DNA of 33,944 bases from Spirochaetia bacterium (GCA_030041455.1 JASHNV010000060.1:1-33944); one strand, 5' to 3'. Positions 11,769 to 21,221 are shown, counted from the stretch's first letter. Made by a program: numbers and translations. Notes: a model not told the origin generated them from the letters alone.

Positions 11769-12353
11769 ATGACGAACACAAAAGTCTCGACGACTCTTTC
11801 TCGGACCCGGCTCTTTCCCGCGACGAAGTGGAGCGAGATCTCCGCTCTTGTCGCCGACGCGTTTCGGATGACGCAGGAGGAAAGGGAGCGGTTTCACGGC
11901 AGCAGGATCGCGAAGCTCATCGGCGCCATACCCTTCCTTGCCCAGTGCGAGGACGCCGAGCGCACCGCCGTGGCGCATCTCGGGACGTACCTGCTCTCCA
12001 TCCGCGAGACGAAGCGCTATTTCAACGCGAACCGCGAGGACCGCGTGTCGGTGCTCGCGCGGCTCCGGCTGGGGTCCAATTTTGAAGGCGGGGAAAAGGC
12101 TATCATCGACCGAGGTCTCAGCCTGCTCGCGCTCAATATGGTGTATGATTATCGGAGGGACGCGGAGGAGGACGTCTTCCTCGGCAAGTACAATCCGGTG
12201 TCGGAAGGCGACATCGACTTCGCGCTCGCGATCGAAAATCTCACCCGCACGATCGAAGCAATTCCGTGCGGGGAAATGGAGGAAATTCTTCCTGTTCAAG
12301 CGGCGGCTGAGGATTTTTGGAACGGGGAGCCGACAAGTATTGAGTGCGACTAA
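11769..12353 (+). CDS. Small alpha-helical protein of unknown function, overlapping the first histidine kinase
   Basis: ATG at 11769 preceded by CGGAGGTGTTCCC; stop at 12351-12353 overlaps kinase start GTG at 12344. Confidence 0.7.
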   Translation: MTNTKVSTTLSRTRLFPATKWSEISALVADAFRMTQEERERFHGSRIAKLIGAIPFLAQCEDAERTAVAHLGTYLLSIRETKRYFNANREDRVSVLARLRLGSNFEGGEKAIIDRGLSLLALNMVYDYRRDAEEDVFLGKYNPVSEGDIDFALAIENLTRTIEAIPCGEMEEILPVQAAAEDFWNGEPTSIECD

Positions 12354-13567
12354 ATCGACTTCTCTCTGACTACGCCCATGATCCGCAGGGACTCCAGAAG
12401 TTTGTCGGCCTGATTGCCGGCGGCGGCGCCATCGTCATAGCGCTGTTCAATATTGATACCGAGATGGTGGCGTTCCGGCACAACGTGAGCAGAGCGCTCC
12501 TTCACCCGGCTGTAGCCGCGCTGTTTCTGTTCGGGGTGATCGGCATTGCGACGGGCTTCTGGAAGTCCCGTATCGCCCAGTTGGCGCATGTCGTCAGTTT
12601 CCTGGCCACGGCGTTTCTCGCCCAGAGCGAGGCGCATCCCGGCGATCTCACGAGCGCCCTCTTCCTCATTTTTGCCCTGGTTTTGATCGTCGAATACGGC
12701 CTCGGACCAGTCGGCGTTATCGTCTGGTGTGCCGTGGCCGTCATCGGATATCCCTACGTCATGGTGCTGGGGTATGAGCAGCAATCGAAGTCCATCTTCG
12801 TTCAAACCGTCGTCGAGCTCCTCGGGGTCGCGGTGTTCGTCGCGCTGTACGGATCGATTTTCCTGAAGCACTGGCTGCGATACCGAGAGGACGCAGATCT
12901 CCTCGAATCCCGCGTTCGCGAACGAACGGCCGAGCTCGAGAAATCGCTTGCCGAGCGCGCGGTGATGCTTCAGGAGATCCATCACAGAGTGAAGAACAAC
13001 CTCCAGATCGTCGCAAGTCTCCTTCAGCTTGAGGCGAACAAATTGACCGACGAACGCTCCCGGCAGCCGATGGAGGCGAGCATTCAGCGCATTCACGCGA
13101 TGGCGCTCGTCCATCAGACGTTGTACGGCACCACCCCGCTCGAGAGCATCGAGCTCGGCCAGTACATCGAGAGACTCGTCGACGCGATCCAGGGCGTATC
13201 GCGGGCCGCGGTTCACTTCACGTTCGAGATTAGCGGCCCAATCGTTGTCGGCTTGGACTCGGCGATATCCCTCGGTCTGCTCTTGAACGAGCTGCTAACG
13301 AACTCAATCAAACACGCCTTCCCGACCGGAGGCCCCGGAAACGTCAGCGTTCAGGTCAATTCCAAGGATCATTTGCAGATCGTCGTCGCGGACGACGGGA
13401 TCGGAATAGGAGAAGGCCTTCGTCTTGACCAGACGTCGAGCCTTGGCTTGACCATCGTTACGGCCCTGACGCAGCAGCTGAGAGGGAAAATCTCGCTCGA
13501 GCGCCTTGCCGGGACGCGATGGACCATTACGCTCCCCCTCGAGCACGTTCTGAAGGTCGATTATTGA
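12344..13567 (+). CDS. Sensor histidine kinase, HisKA_2 type, multi-TM N-terminal region
   Basis: Several TM segments, ERTAELEKSLAERAVMLQEIHHRVKNNLQIVASLLQLEANK (H-box), NELLTNSIKHAF (N-box), ADDGIGIG and SLGLTIV (G-boxes). Confidence 0.9.
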   Translation: MRLNRLLSDYAHDPQGLQKFVGLIAGGGAIVIALFNIDTEMVAFRHNVSRALLHPAVAALFLFGVIGIATGFWKSRIAQLAHVVSFLATAFLAQSEAHPGDLTSALFLIFALVLIVEYGLGPVGVIVWCAVAVIGYPYVMVLGYEQQSKSIFVQTVVELLGVAVFVALYGSIFLKHWLRYREDADLLESRVRERTAELEKSLAERAVMLQEIHHRVKNNLQIVASLLQLEANKLTDERSRQPMEASIQRIHAMALVHQTLYGTTPLESIELGQYIERLVDAIQGVSRAAVHFTFEISGPIVVGLDSAISLGLLLNELLTNSIKHAFPTGGPGNVSVQVNSKDHLQIVVADDGIGIGEGLRLDQTSSLGLTIVTALTQQLRGKISLERLAGTRWTITLPLEHVLKVDY

Positions 13568-13619
13568 AGGCCTTGTACGTTGACGCGTGCCGCGATGTAG
13601 GATCCGTCGAGGCGCTCCG

Positions 13620-14969
13620 ATGAGACTCTTGACGCGAGCGAGCGGTATTTTCGACGACCGGAAAGCGATGCTCAACCTCTTCCGAGACCTCGCGGACCGC
13701 TTCTCGCGGACCCCGGGAAATCTCCAGAGACTGGTCGGTCTCGTGTGCGGTTTGACCTCCTTCGTCGTCATAATCTTGAACGTCCTCGTCGAAGCGAAGA
13801 AAACCACACCCCATTTGCGTCCGATCGATCTCCTCTCCAACATTTCGATCTCCCTGGTTCTTCTCACGGGAATCGTGGGCCTCGTAAGTGCATACTGGAA
13901 GAGCCGAGCGGCGTTATGGTTCCAAATCGCGATTCTCTTTCTCATCGCGGCGCTTTCGTCCCTGACCGCGTATTCGGGCAATCTCACCGGAGCTATCTTC
14001 CTCATCTTCGGACTCCTGCTCGTGGCGGAGTACGAGCTCCGCGGAGTGGGGGTCTATCTCTCGGGCGCGTTTGCCGTCGTGGCCTATCCGTTCATGCTCG
14101 CGATTGGATACTCCCGGCATACCCGCGGCTACCTGTACGCGACGGGGGCGTCGCTGCTTGTCGTTATCGTCCTCGTCATCTTGTACGGCGGGGTGCTCTA
14201 CCGGCACTTCTGGCGCCACCGGCAGGAGGCGCTTCTTCTCGAGAAGCGGGTTCTCGAGCGCACCGGCGAGCTCAGCCGTGCCCTCGACGATCGGGAGCTT
14301 GCGGTCTCTGACCTGAAGCGCGCCTCCGCGGAGCGCGAAAAGACCGTGGAGGAGCTGAGGCGGGCGCTCGCCGAGCGGGACGTCGCGATGAAGGAGCTCA
14401 ACCATCGCGTCAAGAACAACCTGAACCTCGTGCTCAGCCTCATCCATCTCGAGGTGAACAAGGTCGAGGAGGACGGCGTCCGGCAGATCCTCGAGGCGAG
14501 CACGCGGCGAATCCGAGCGCTCTACCTCGTCCACGAGATTCTCTTTCAAACCGGGCAGCTCGGGCAGATCGAGATCAAGAGCTACGTCGAGAGACTCCTC
14601 GCGGAGCTCGCGAGGACGACCGGATCGTCGGTCGTCCTCGATGTCAGCGTATCGAGCGAGACCGTCGTCGACCTCGACTTCGCGGTCCCGTTCGGTCTGC
14701 TTCTCAACGAGCTCGTAGTGAACGCGGTGCTGCACGCCTTTCCGAACGGTCGGGGCGGGACGGTCACGGTGCGCCTCGACGCGGAGGCCTCGGTTCGGCT
14801 CGTCATCGCCGACGACGGCGTCGGCTTGCCAGAGGATTTCCAGCTCGAAAGCGCGCGGAGCCTCGGTCTTCCCATGGTCGCGGCCCTCGTCGATCAGCTC
14901 GACGGCCGCCTCGAGCTCGACCGGTCGAGCGGAACGACCTGGCGGGTCTTTTTGCCTCAAGGGCGGTAG
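13620..14969 (+). CDS. Sensor histidine kinase, HisKA_2 type, paralogue of the preceding kinase
   Basis: Same TM layout; KELNHRVKNNLNLVLSLIHLEVNK, NELVVNAVLHAF, ADDGVGLP; start ATG at 13620 preferred over 13587. Confidence 0.9.
   Translation: MRLLTRASGIFDDRKAMLNLFRDLADRFSRTPGNLQRLVGLVCGLTSFVVIILNVLVEAKKTTPHLRPIDLLSNISISLVLLTGIVGLVSAYWKSRAALWFQIAILFLIAALSSLTAYSGNLTGAIFLIFGLLLVAEYELRGVGVYLSGAFAVVAYPFMLAIGYSRHTRGYLYATGASLLVVIVLVILYGGVLYRHFWRHRQEALLLEKRVLERTGELSRALDDRELAVSDLKRASAEREKTVEELRRALAERDVAMKELNHRVKNNLNLVLSLIHLEVNKVEEDGVRQILEASTRRIRALYLVHEILFQTGQLGQIEIKSYVERLLAELARTTGSSVVLDVSVSSETVVDLDFAVPFGLLLNELVVNAVLHAFPNGRGGTVTVRLDAEASVRLVIADDGVGLPEDFQLESARSLGLPMVAALVDQLDGRLELDRSSGTTWRVFLPQGR
14277..14402 (+). 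repeat. Three tandem 42-nt (14-residue) coiled-coil units in the kinase linker
   Basis: RALDDRELAVSDLK / RASAEREKTVEELR / RALAERDVAMKELN directly before the phospho-acceptor His codon at 14403. Confidence 0.8.
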
Positions 14970-14991
14970 ATCGAGCCCTCTCCGAACGGCG

Positions 14992-16032
14992 TCAGTAGTC
15001 CGCCTGCGGCCGCGAGGTGAGCGCCTTGGTCGAGAGCAGGCCGCAGGCCGCCATGATGTCTTGACCGCGGGATTTGCGAATCGTCGTGATGATGCCGCTC
15101 TCTTTGAGCCGGCGCTCGAAGCCGAGCATCGTCTCGTCGCTCGAGCCGTGAAGGGGCGTCCCCGGTATCGGGTGAAAGTGAATCAGGTTGACCCGGCACC
15201 GGATGCCGTCGAGCACGCGCACGAGCTCCTTCGCATGGCGGGGGGTGTCGTTCAGCCCGCCGAACATGATGTACTCGAAAGACACCCTCCGCCTGCGCGC
15301 GATCGCGCTTTCCCGCAGCACGCCGAGCACCTCGGCGAGCGGATAGAGGTTCTCGACCGGCATCAGCGTCCGGCGTTCGTCCTCGAACGGCGAATGAAGG
15401 CTCACGGCGAGGTGGCAGTCGGTGCGCTCGAGAAAGACCTTCATCGCGGGAATGATCCCGATCGTGGAGACGGTGATTCGTCGAGGGCTCAGCGCGAACC
15501 CCCAGTCGGCGGTGAGAACCTCGATGCTCGACAGGACGTTCGCGAGATTGTCCAGCGGCTCCCCCATGCCCATGTAGACGATGTTCGTGATCCGGTCCGA
15601 CTCCGGGAGACTTCGAAGCTGGTTGAGAATCTCCCCGGCCGATAGCTGCCCCTGAAAGCCCTGCTTTCCCGTCATGCAGAACAGACACCCCATTTTGCAG
15701 CCGACCTGGGTCGAGAGGCACAGGGTAGCCCGCCGTTCCTCCGGGATGAAGGCCGCCTCGACGAACCGGCCGGGGCCCGCGGCGAAGAGATATTTCTTCG
15801 TCCCGTCGCTTGAGATCGTCGTCCGTTCCGGCGGCGCAAGGCCTACGACGTGCTCCTCGGCAAGCGAGGCGCGAAAGGTCTTGGAGAGGTTCGCCATCCG
15901 CTCGAAGCTGTCGACCCGCTTGCGGTACAGCCACTCGGCGAGCTGCCGCGCGACAAAGGGAGCCTGGCCGAAGCGCCTCGCCGTCTCGCCGAGCTCCTCG
16001 ATCGTTCGTCCGAAAAGGGGTTCTTTCGCCAT
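14992..16032 (-). CDS. rlmN: 23S rRNA/tRNA adenine-C2 methyltransferase (radical SAM)
   Basis: CKMGCLFCMTGKQGF radical SAM CxxxCxxC; NIVYMGMGEPLDNL; SPRRITVSTIGI; IMAACGLL conserved C-terminal Cys. Confidence 0.94.
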   Translation of the reverse strand: MAKEPLFGRTIEELGETARRFGQAPFVARQLAEWLYRKRVDSFERMANLSKTFRASLAEEHVVGLAPPERTTISSDGTKKYLFAAGPGRFVEAAFIPEERRATLCLSTQVGCKMGCLFCMTGKQGFQGQLSAGEILNQLRSLPESDRITNIVYMGMGEPLDNLANVLSSIEVLTADWGFALSPRRITVSTIGIIPAMKVFLERTDCHLAVSLHSPFEDERRTLMPVENLYPLAEVLGVLRESAIARRRRVSFEYIMFGGLNDTPRHAKELVRVLDGIRCRVNLIHFHPIPGTPLHGSSDETMLGFERRLKESGIITTIRKSRGQDIMAACGLLSTKALTSRPQADY

Positions 16033-16048
16033 CGAAGCTCCGCGCGTC

Positions 16049-16747
16049 CTAAAAGTATATCTCGCTCGAAATGTTCCCGAACGGAACTCCCCGCGCGATG
16101 AGCAGGTCGCGAACGTCGACCACCATCTCGGCGCTTCCGCAGAGGAGAAAGCGCCCGCTCGTCGGCAGGTCCTCCTGTTGGCCGAGCCAGGCCGTCAGCC
16201 TTCCGGAGAAAATGCCGTCGCCGGCCTCCTTCGTGCAGCAGCTCACGTAGCGCTCCTTCAGGACAGCGGCGAAGTACTTCCGGTAATACAGACCGCTTGC
16301 GAGGCGGCTTCCGTGGACGAGATGCTTGCGGCCTCCGAGTCCGGATTTGGCCATCGAGACGAACGGGGCGATTCCGGTGCCGGTCGCGATCCACCAGCCT
16401 TCCTCGTCGCCGTCGAGAAAAGCGCCGGATGGAGGGGAGACGAAGAGGAGGTCTCCACCGCGAAGGGCCGCGAGGAGCGGAGTGAGCTCGCCTCCGGGAA
16501 CGACGTCGTAGAGCAGATCGACGAACTCCTCGTCCTTTCCGCTCGAGATACTGTAGTAGCGCGGGGCGATCCTCCGGTCGACCGTAATGCCGACGACCTG
16601 CCCGGGGAGGAAGTCCCGTTCCCGGGGATACTTCAAGAGAAAGACCCCCGCCGCTATCTCGATGTTCTCGGTGACTCGAGTCTCCCGCAGACCGGTCTCG
16701 TCCGACGAGCCGAGGAGAGCTCCCGAGGTCGCGCGACGCTTTGCCAT
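16049..16747 (-). CDS. FAD/NAD(P)-binding oxidoreductase (ferredoxin-NADP reductase-like)
   Basis: RYYSISSG flavin motif, GTGIAPFVSMA, C-terminal FLLCGSAEMVVDVRDLL ...EIYF. Confidence 0.85.
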   Translation of the reverse strand: MAKRRATSGALLGSSDETGLRETRVTENIEIAAGVFLLKYPRERDFLPGQVVGITVDRRIAPRYYSISSGKDEEFVDLLYDVVPGGELTPLLAALRGGDLLFVSPPSGAFLDGDEEGWWIATGTGIAPFVSMAKSGLGGRKHLVHGSRLASGLYYRKYFAAVLKERYVSCCTKEAGDGIFSGRLTAWLGQQEDLPTSGRFLLCGSAEMVVDVRDLLIARGVPFGNISSEIYF

Positions 16748-16829
16748 GGTCGGATAGAATCTACCGTATTTTTACCGCGACGCAAAGGCGGGGCGTTCGG
16801 CTCGATCGGGCGCTCCCGAGGCCTTCCGG

Positions 16830-17753
16830 TCAGCGAGGCCGTTTGATCTCTTCGAGCTCCTGGAGGGTTCTCGGCCAGTCGCCTTTGAGCAGGCGGGAGA
16901 GGCTGCGATCCGCGAGAAGCCTTCCCTGGGTCTGGCAGGTCGGGCAGTAGTCGCACTCGTTCTCGGCGTACACGATTCGCTGGACGGGGGTGGCGCATAC
17001 GGGGCACGGCTGGTTGTACTTGCCGTGCACCGCCATCTCGCTCCTGAAGGCGGTAACGTTCCGCGGAAAACTCTCGCCCGCCTCGCGGCGCAGCCGCTCG
17101 GCCCACTCGGCGAGGACCTCCCGGGAGGCGGCGTGCAAGCGAGCGGTCTCGTCGCGATCGAGCTTCGAGGTCATCTGCAGCGGCGACAGCCGGGAACGGT
17201 GGAGAATCTCGTCCGAATAGGCATTCCCGATCCCCGAGAAGAGGCGGGGATCGGTGAGGGCCCGCTTGAGCGTGTGGTTCTCCGCGAGGAGCCTCGCGCG
17301 GAACTCCTCCGCCGTCGCCTCCGTCACCTCGACGCCTCCGCGGTCGAAGGCGGCAAGCGCCTCCTCCCCCCTCACGAGGTGGAGCGACGCTCGCTTTTTC
17401 GTGCCGGCCTCGGTGAGGATGAGCGTTCCGGTGGCGAAGCTGAACGCCGCGAGACCGATTTTCTTCGGGGGAGCGGCCGCGCCCTCCGCGCGCCCCTCGG
17501 GCGCGTCCTCCCACTTCAGTCGGCCCGCGATCATGAGGTGTATCACGATGAAGAGCTCGCCTGTGAGCTCGATCGCGATCTGCTTGCCGATCCGACGGAC
17601 GCCGAGGACGGTCCTCCGCTCGAGCTCGGACGCCTGAGGTTGGACCGATCGGAGCAAGAACGGATGGACGATGCGGAGGCCGCGATACTCCGCGCCGAGG
17701 ATCCTTCGGGCGAGCGCCTCGACATAGACGGTCACGTCCGGGTACTCGGGCAT
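16830..17753 (-). CDS. Fpg/Nei family DNA glycosylase (formamidopyrimidine-DNA glycosylase-like)
   Basis: Begins MPEYPDVTVYVEAL; HLMIAGRLKW; IGNAYSDEILHRSRLSP; zinc finger CPVC...CDYCPTC. Start at 17753 gives the catalytic Pro at position 2. Confidence 0.9.
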   Translation of the reverse strand: MPEYPDVTVYVEALARRILGAEYRGLRIVHPFLLRSVQPQASELERRTVLGVRRIGKQIAIELTGELFIVIHLMIAGRLKWEDAPEGRAEGAAAPPKKIGLAAFSFATGTLILTEAGTKKRASLHLVRGEEALAAFDRGGVEVTEATAEEFRARLLAENHTLKRALTDPRLFSGIGNAYSDEILHRSRLSPLQMTSKLDRDETARLHAASREVLAEWAERLRREAGESFPRNVTAFRSEMAVHGKYNQPCPVCATPVQRIVYAENECDYCPTCQTQGRLLADRSLSRLLKGDWPRTLQELEEIKRPR

Positions 17754-17843
17754 GCCGCGATTGTACGCCGCGGCGTTCGGCGGGGCAAGAACCAACGCCA
17801 GGCGATGGCAGCCTCCTCGACGACGGACTGGTGAAGTCTGTCC

Positions 17844-18665
17844 TCAGAGGAGCTCCTCGCTCTTCGCCACCCATTCCTTCCACACAAGTTCGTATTCCGG
17901 CGCTGCGCGGACGACCGGTAGGAGCTGGCTCGTCCAGGCTTCCCGGTTCCATGCGTAGAGTCGCTGGGAGCGAACGCCGTTTGGATCGGGAGCGAGGCCG
18001 CGAATCTCGCATTTGCGTTGAAAGAGTTTCAGTAGCTCTTCCCGGCTGAAGCGCTCCTGCTTGTGGCAGGTGATGTACCAGAGGTCATAGAGGTCGCGTG
18101 GTCGAGGCCACCTGGCCTGCTGCTGGAGGAGCGCCCGCGCCTTCTCGGCCACGATTTCGATCTTGGCGTACGCGGGGAGCGAAAACGGATCGAAGCCTGC
18201 GTAGGCAGGTTCAACTCGCCGGTCTACCGGCAAGGCGAGAAGCGGCTCGTCAAATGCCAGATGGACCTTGACCGTGGGGAGCGCTTGCCTGCGGGATCCG
18301 CCGCGTGAATATTCGATTGGTATCTCGACTTGGACGGCACCCTTATCTGAGCGTGGCTCCTTACACTTCAGCACGATCCCGGTTTCCTCACCGAGGAATA
18401 CAGCAACCCGCTTCAAGAGGGCGAGAGAAGAGCCGACGTTATCACCTGTGTCGGCACACGTGAAGTCGATGTCCTCTGAGAAGCGGTATCTCGGATAGTA
18501 GCAGTGGCGCAGACAGGTTCCGCCTTTGAAAATCCATTTTGTTTTGACTCGCGGAGCTCGCGAGAGTCCCGACAGGATCAAAAGGATGACATAGTCCTTT
18601 TCAGCCTGATCAAATCGCAGGCCCTCAATTGCCGCAGCACGGTGAAGCTCCGCGCTCGTAATCAT
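17844..18665 (-). CDS. AbiEii/AbiGii-family nucleotidyltransferase toxin
   Basis: WIFKGGTCLRHCYYPRYRFSEDIDFTC (GGTxL...SxDxDF nucleotidyltransferase motif), KIEIVAEKARALLQQQARWPRPRDLYDLW; ATG at 18665 overlaps the antitoxin stop (ATGA). Confidence 0.9.
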   Translation of the reverse strand: MITSAELHRAAAIEGLRFDQAEKDYVILLILSGLSRAPRVKTKWIFKGGTCLRHCYYPRYRFSEDIDFTCADTGDNVGSSLALLKRVAVFLGEETGIVLKCKEPRSDKGAVQVEIPIEYSRGGSRRQALPTVKVHLAFDEPLLALPVDRRVEPAYAGFDPFSLPAYAKIEIVAEKARALLQQQARWPRPRDLYDLWYITCHKQERFSREELLKLFQRKCEIRGLAPDPNGVRSQRLYAWNREAWTSQLLPVVRAAPEYELVWKEWVAKSEELL

Positions 18666-19471
18666 GGAGCGACCGTTGCGTTGACCAGGAGCCCCCAACG
18701 CCGATTATGAGTTCCCTGGGCCGGAAGGGTCGGATCGAGGCGGGGGTAGCCAGTCGAAGGTCCTGCCGAGTTCCTAAGCGCTTCCGGATTTCCGAGGGCA
18801 AGCCTCTCCTGGAGAAAACCGAGCCGCTTTGCCACGGCAGAGGTCCCCATCCTGAGGACATAGTCGTGCAGCCGCTTCTCGTCGATGGCAGACCACGACT
18901 GTAAGAGGGCGTGTGCGATCATCCCTACCCCACCCACGTATTCGGGCAGGGCTAACCCGTCGACTAGGGTCTTCTCGGGATCGGTAATTTGGAAAGGGCT
19001 CTCGTTGATCCACTCGGTGCGAAGCCCGAAGAAACGCTGCGGCCGCTGAGAGACGATTCGATAGGAAACACCAAGCGACTCTTTTGACGGTCTGCTTACC
19101 TTGTGGTCGGTGGTTATGAAGACTTGCCGGGGGATTTGCTCGGTAAAGCCGTGATAGTTCATCGCCGAGAAGTAGGCAATGGCGGCGGGCTGAACGAGCG
19201 TCATGGCGACCAGGAACTCGTGGAGCTGCGGGGTTCCGGTCGTGCCCGAGGAAAGGGGGATCGGCACGTAGAGGCCCGGCTTGATCCGCGCGATCCAGCC
19301 CTTCTTTTCAAGGCGCGCGAGGAATTGCCGAACGTACCTTCCCGTGGTCGGTCCGAGAATTCGCTCAGCCCCCTTGACGGTAAAGGGCCCCTGGGGCCCC
19401 ACCTGGGCAAGGAAATCGGCCTCAAGGCGCCCGAGAGAGTCTCTTGTTCTATGCAGACCCCGACCTGTCAC
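18662..19471 (-). CDS. AbiEi-type antitoxin (type IV TA, wHTH N-terminus)
   Basis: ARLEKKGWIARIKPGLYVPIPL; AYFSAMNYHGFTEQIPRQVFITT; ITDPEKTLVDGLALPEYVGG, typical AbiEi_4-like features. Confidence 0.87.
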   Translation of the reverse strand: MTGRGLHRTRDSLGRLEADFLAQVGPQGPFTVKGAERILGPTTGRYVRQFLARLEKKGWIARIKPGLYVPIPLSSGTTGTPQLHEFLVAMTLVQPAAIAYFSAMNYHGFTEQIPRQVFITTDHKVSRPSKESLGVSYRIVSQRPQRFFGLRTEWINESPFQITDPEKTLVDGLALPEYVGGVGMIAHALLQSWSAIDEKRLHDYVLRMGTSAVAKRLGFLQERLALGNPEALRNSAGPSTGYPRLDPTLPAQGTHNRRWGLLVNATVAP

Positions 19472-20189
19472 CCCTGGAACCTACACTTGATAGATAGAAT
19501 ATAACACTTCACGGGCAGCGTCAATCAGCATACATCCCAACCGGTGCCGGCCATACTCCAGCCACTCGATAGCGCTTTCAGGTGCAAGTTTCCAACCAGC
19601 CATCTCGGAGTTCGCCGCACCGCGCTCCGCCAGCGGGGCAGGGGAGGGGGGCGGACTTCCACCATTCACCTCTTCTGTCCACTACGCCGAAGTTTGTCCT
19701 ATCCCTCAGAATAAGGCTGTCGAAACACCAAGTTCCCCTAACCAGGAGCGACGAAGCGGCGTAATGGTCGTGGAGCGAAGGGGCACTCCTTGTAGGAACG
19801 TTTTCGAAGGGGGGAGCACGACTCGAATGGCGCAACGCCTCCATGAGGAACCTCGGACACCCATGTCGGATGAGGAACGGGTGCGAAATTTCCCGAGAAA
19901 GCTCTCTCGCAAGGCCAAGGCCATGGGCGCGTGGATTGACGCGCCTATATGGAGCCGGGGCGCCCTGATTCAGAACATGTCGCGCTCGCTGCGGACCGGC
20001 ATTCGTGACGACACCGTGCCGTTTGCCAATGGCTTGCAACTCAAGGTGACCTACGCTACACTCTGTCTTCATACGACGGCCGTTCCTTCTGCACGTATTT
20101 TGTTTCCCACAAACACGTTACCAGAAGAGCGGCCCTTTTTTCGACCCCGCCCACGGGAAACTCGGGCTCGGGAGCACAAGGAGACCATC

Positions 20190-21221
20190 GTGGCGTATAA
20201 TCCGTCGGACGCACGTTACCAAACCATGAGATACAATCGGAGCGGACGGAGCGGGTTGAAGCTTCCGGCCATCTCCCTCGGACTCTGGCACAACTTCGGA
20301 GGCGCGAGCTCGCTCGAGTCCGGGCGAAAGATGATCCGCGCGGCGTTCGACCTCGGGATCACGCACTTCGACCTCGCGAACAACTACGGACCTCCCCCCG
20401 GGTCGGCGGAGGAGAGCTTCGGGAGGATCCTCGCGACCGACCTCGCGGGTCACCGCGACGAGCTCGTCGTTTCCACGAAGGCCGGCTACCTCATGTGGCC
20501 GGGGCCCTACGGCGAATGGGGGTCGCGAAAGTACGTCCTTGCGAGCCTCGATCAGAGCCTGCGGCGCATGGGGATCGATTACGTCGACATTTTCTATTCC
20601 CACCGCTTCGATCCGGAGACGCCGCTTGAGGAGACGATGTCGGCGCTCGACCGGGCGGTGCGCTCGGGGAAAGCGCTCTACGTCGGCATCTCCTCCTACT
20701 CGGCCGCGAAAACCCGCGAGGCCACCCGGATCCTCGCGTCGCTCGGAACGCCGTGCGTCATTCACCAGCCGAGCTATTCCATGCTCAACCGCTGGATCGA
20801 AAGCGAGCTGCTCGACGTCCTCGGGAAGGAGGGGATCGGCTGCATCGTGTTCTCTCCCCTCGCCCAGGGGATGCTCTCCGACAAATACCTGAACGGGGTG
20901 CCGCCGGGCTCGAGGGCCGGGACCCCCGGCACGGCGCTCAGCGCGTCGCTCCTTACGAAGGAGAATCTCGACCGCGTCCGCGCGCTGAACGAGCTCGCGC
21001 GGGCAAGGGGTCAGAGCCTCGCCCAGATGGCGCTTGCGTGGTGTTTGCGGGACGGGCGGGTCACTTCGGCGCTGATCGGCGCGAGCAGCCCGGCTCAGAT
21101 CGCGGAGAACGTCGCCGCTCTCGGAGGTCCCAGCTTCACCGCCGAGGAGCTGTCCCGAATCGACACGCTCGCCGTGGAGAGCGGCATCAACCTGTGGGCC
21201 CGGTCGAGCGGCGCGGGCTGA
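20190..21221 (+). CDS. Aldo/keto reductase, L-glyceraldehyde 3-phosphate reductase (YghZ) type
   Basis: LKLPAISLGLWHNFGGASSLESGRKMIRAAFDLGITHFDLANNYGPPPGSAEESFGRIL; GSRKYVLASLDQSLRRMGIDYVDIFYSHR. GTG at 20190 with AAGGAG upstream fits the family N-terminus. Confidence 0.93.
   Translation: MAYNPSDARYQTMRYNRSGRSGLKLPAISLGLWHNFGGASSLESGRKMIRAAFDLGITHFDLANNYGPPPGSAEESFGRILATDLAGHRDELVVSTKAGYLMWPGPYGEWGSRKYVLASLDQSLRRMGIDYVDIFYSHRFDPETPLEETMSALDRAVRSGKALYVGISSYSAAKTREATRILASLGTPCVIHQPSYSMLNRWIESELLDVLGKEGIGCIVFSPLAQGMLSDKYLNGVPPGSRAGTPGTALSASLLTKENLDRVRALNELARARGQSLAQMALAWCLRDGRVTSALIGASSPAQIAENVAALGGPSFTAEELSRIDTLAVESGINLWARSSGAG

Noticed and set aside
19864-19914. tRNA-like T-arm (CGGGTGCGAAATTTCCCG)
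   Set aside because: Loop lacks the TTCRANY consensus and no acceptor/anticodon stems fit.
19764-20189. N-terminal extension of the aldo/keto reductase to 19764
   Set aside because: Family N-terminus aligns with GTG 20190 (VAYNPSDARYQTMRYNRSG), which has AAGGAG upstream.
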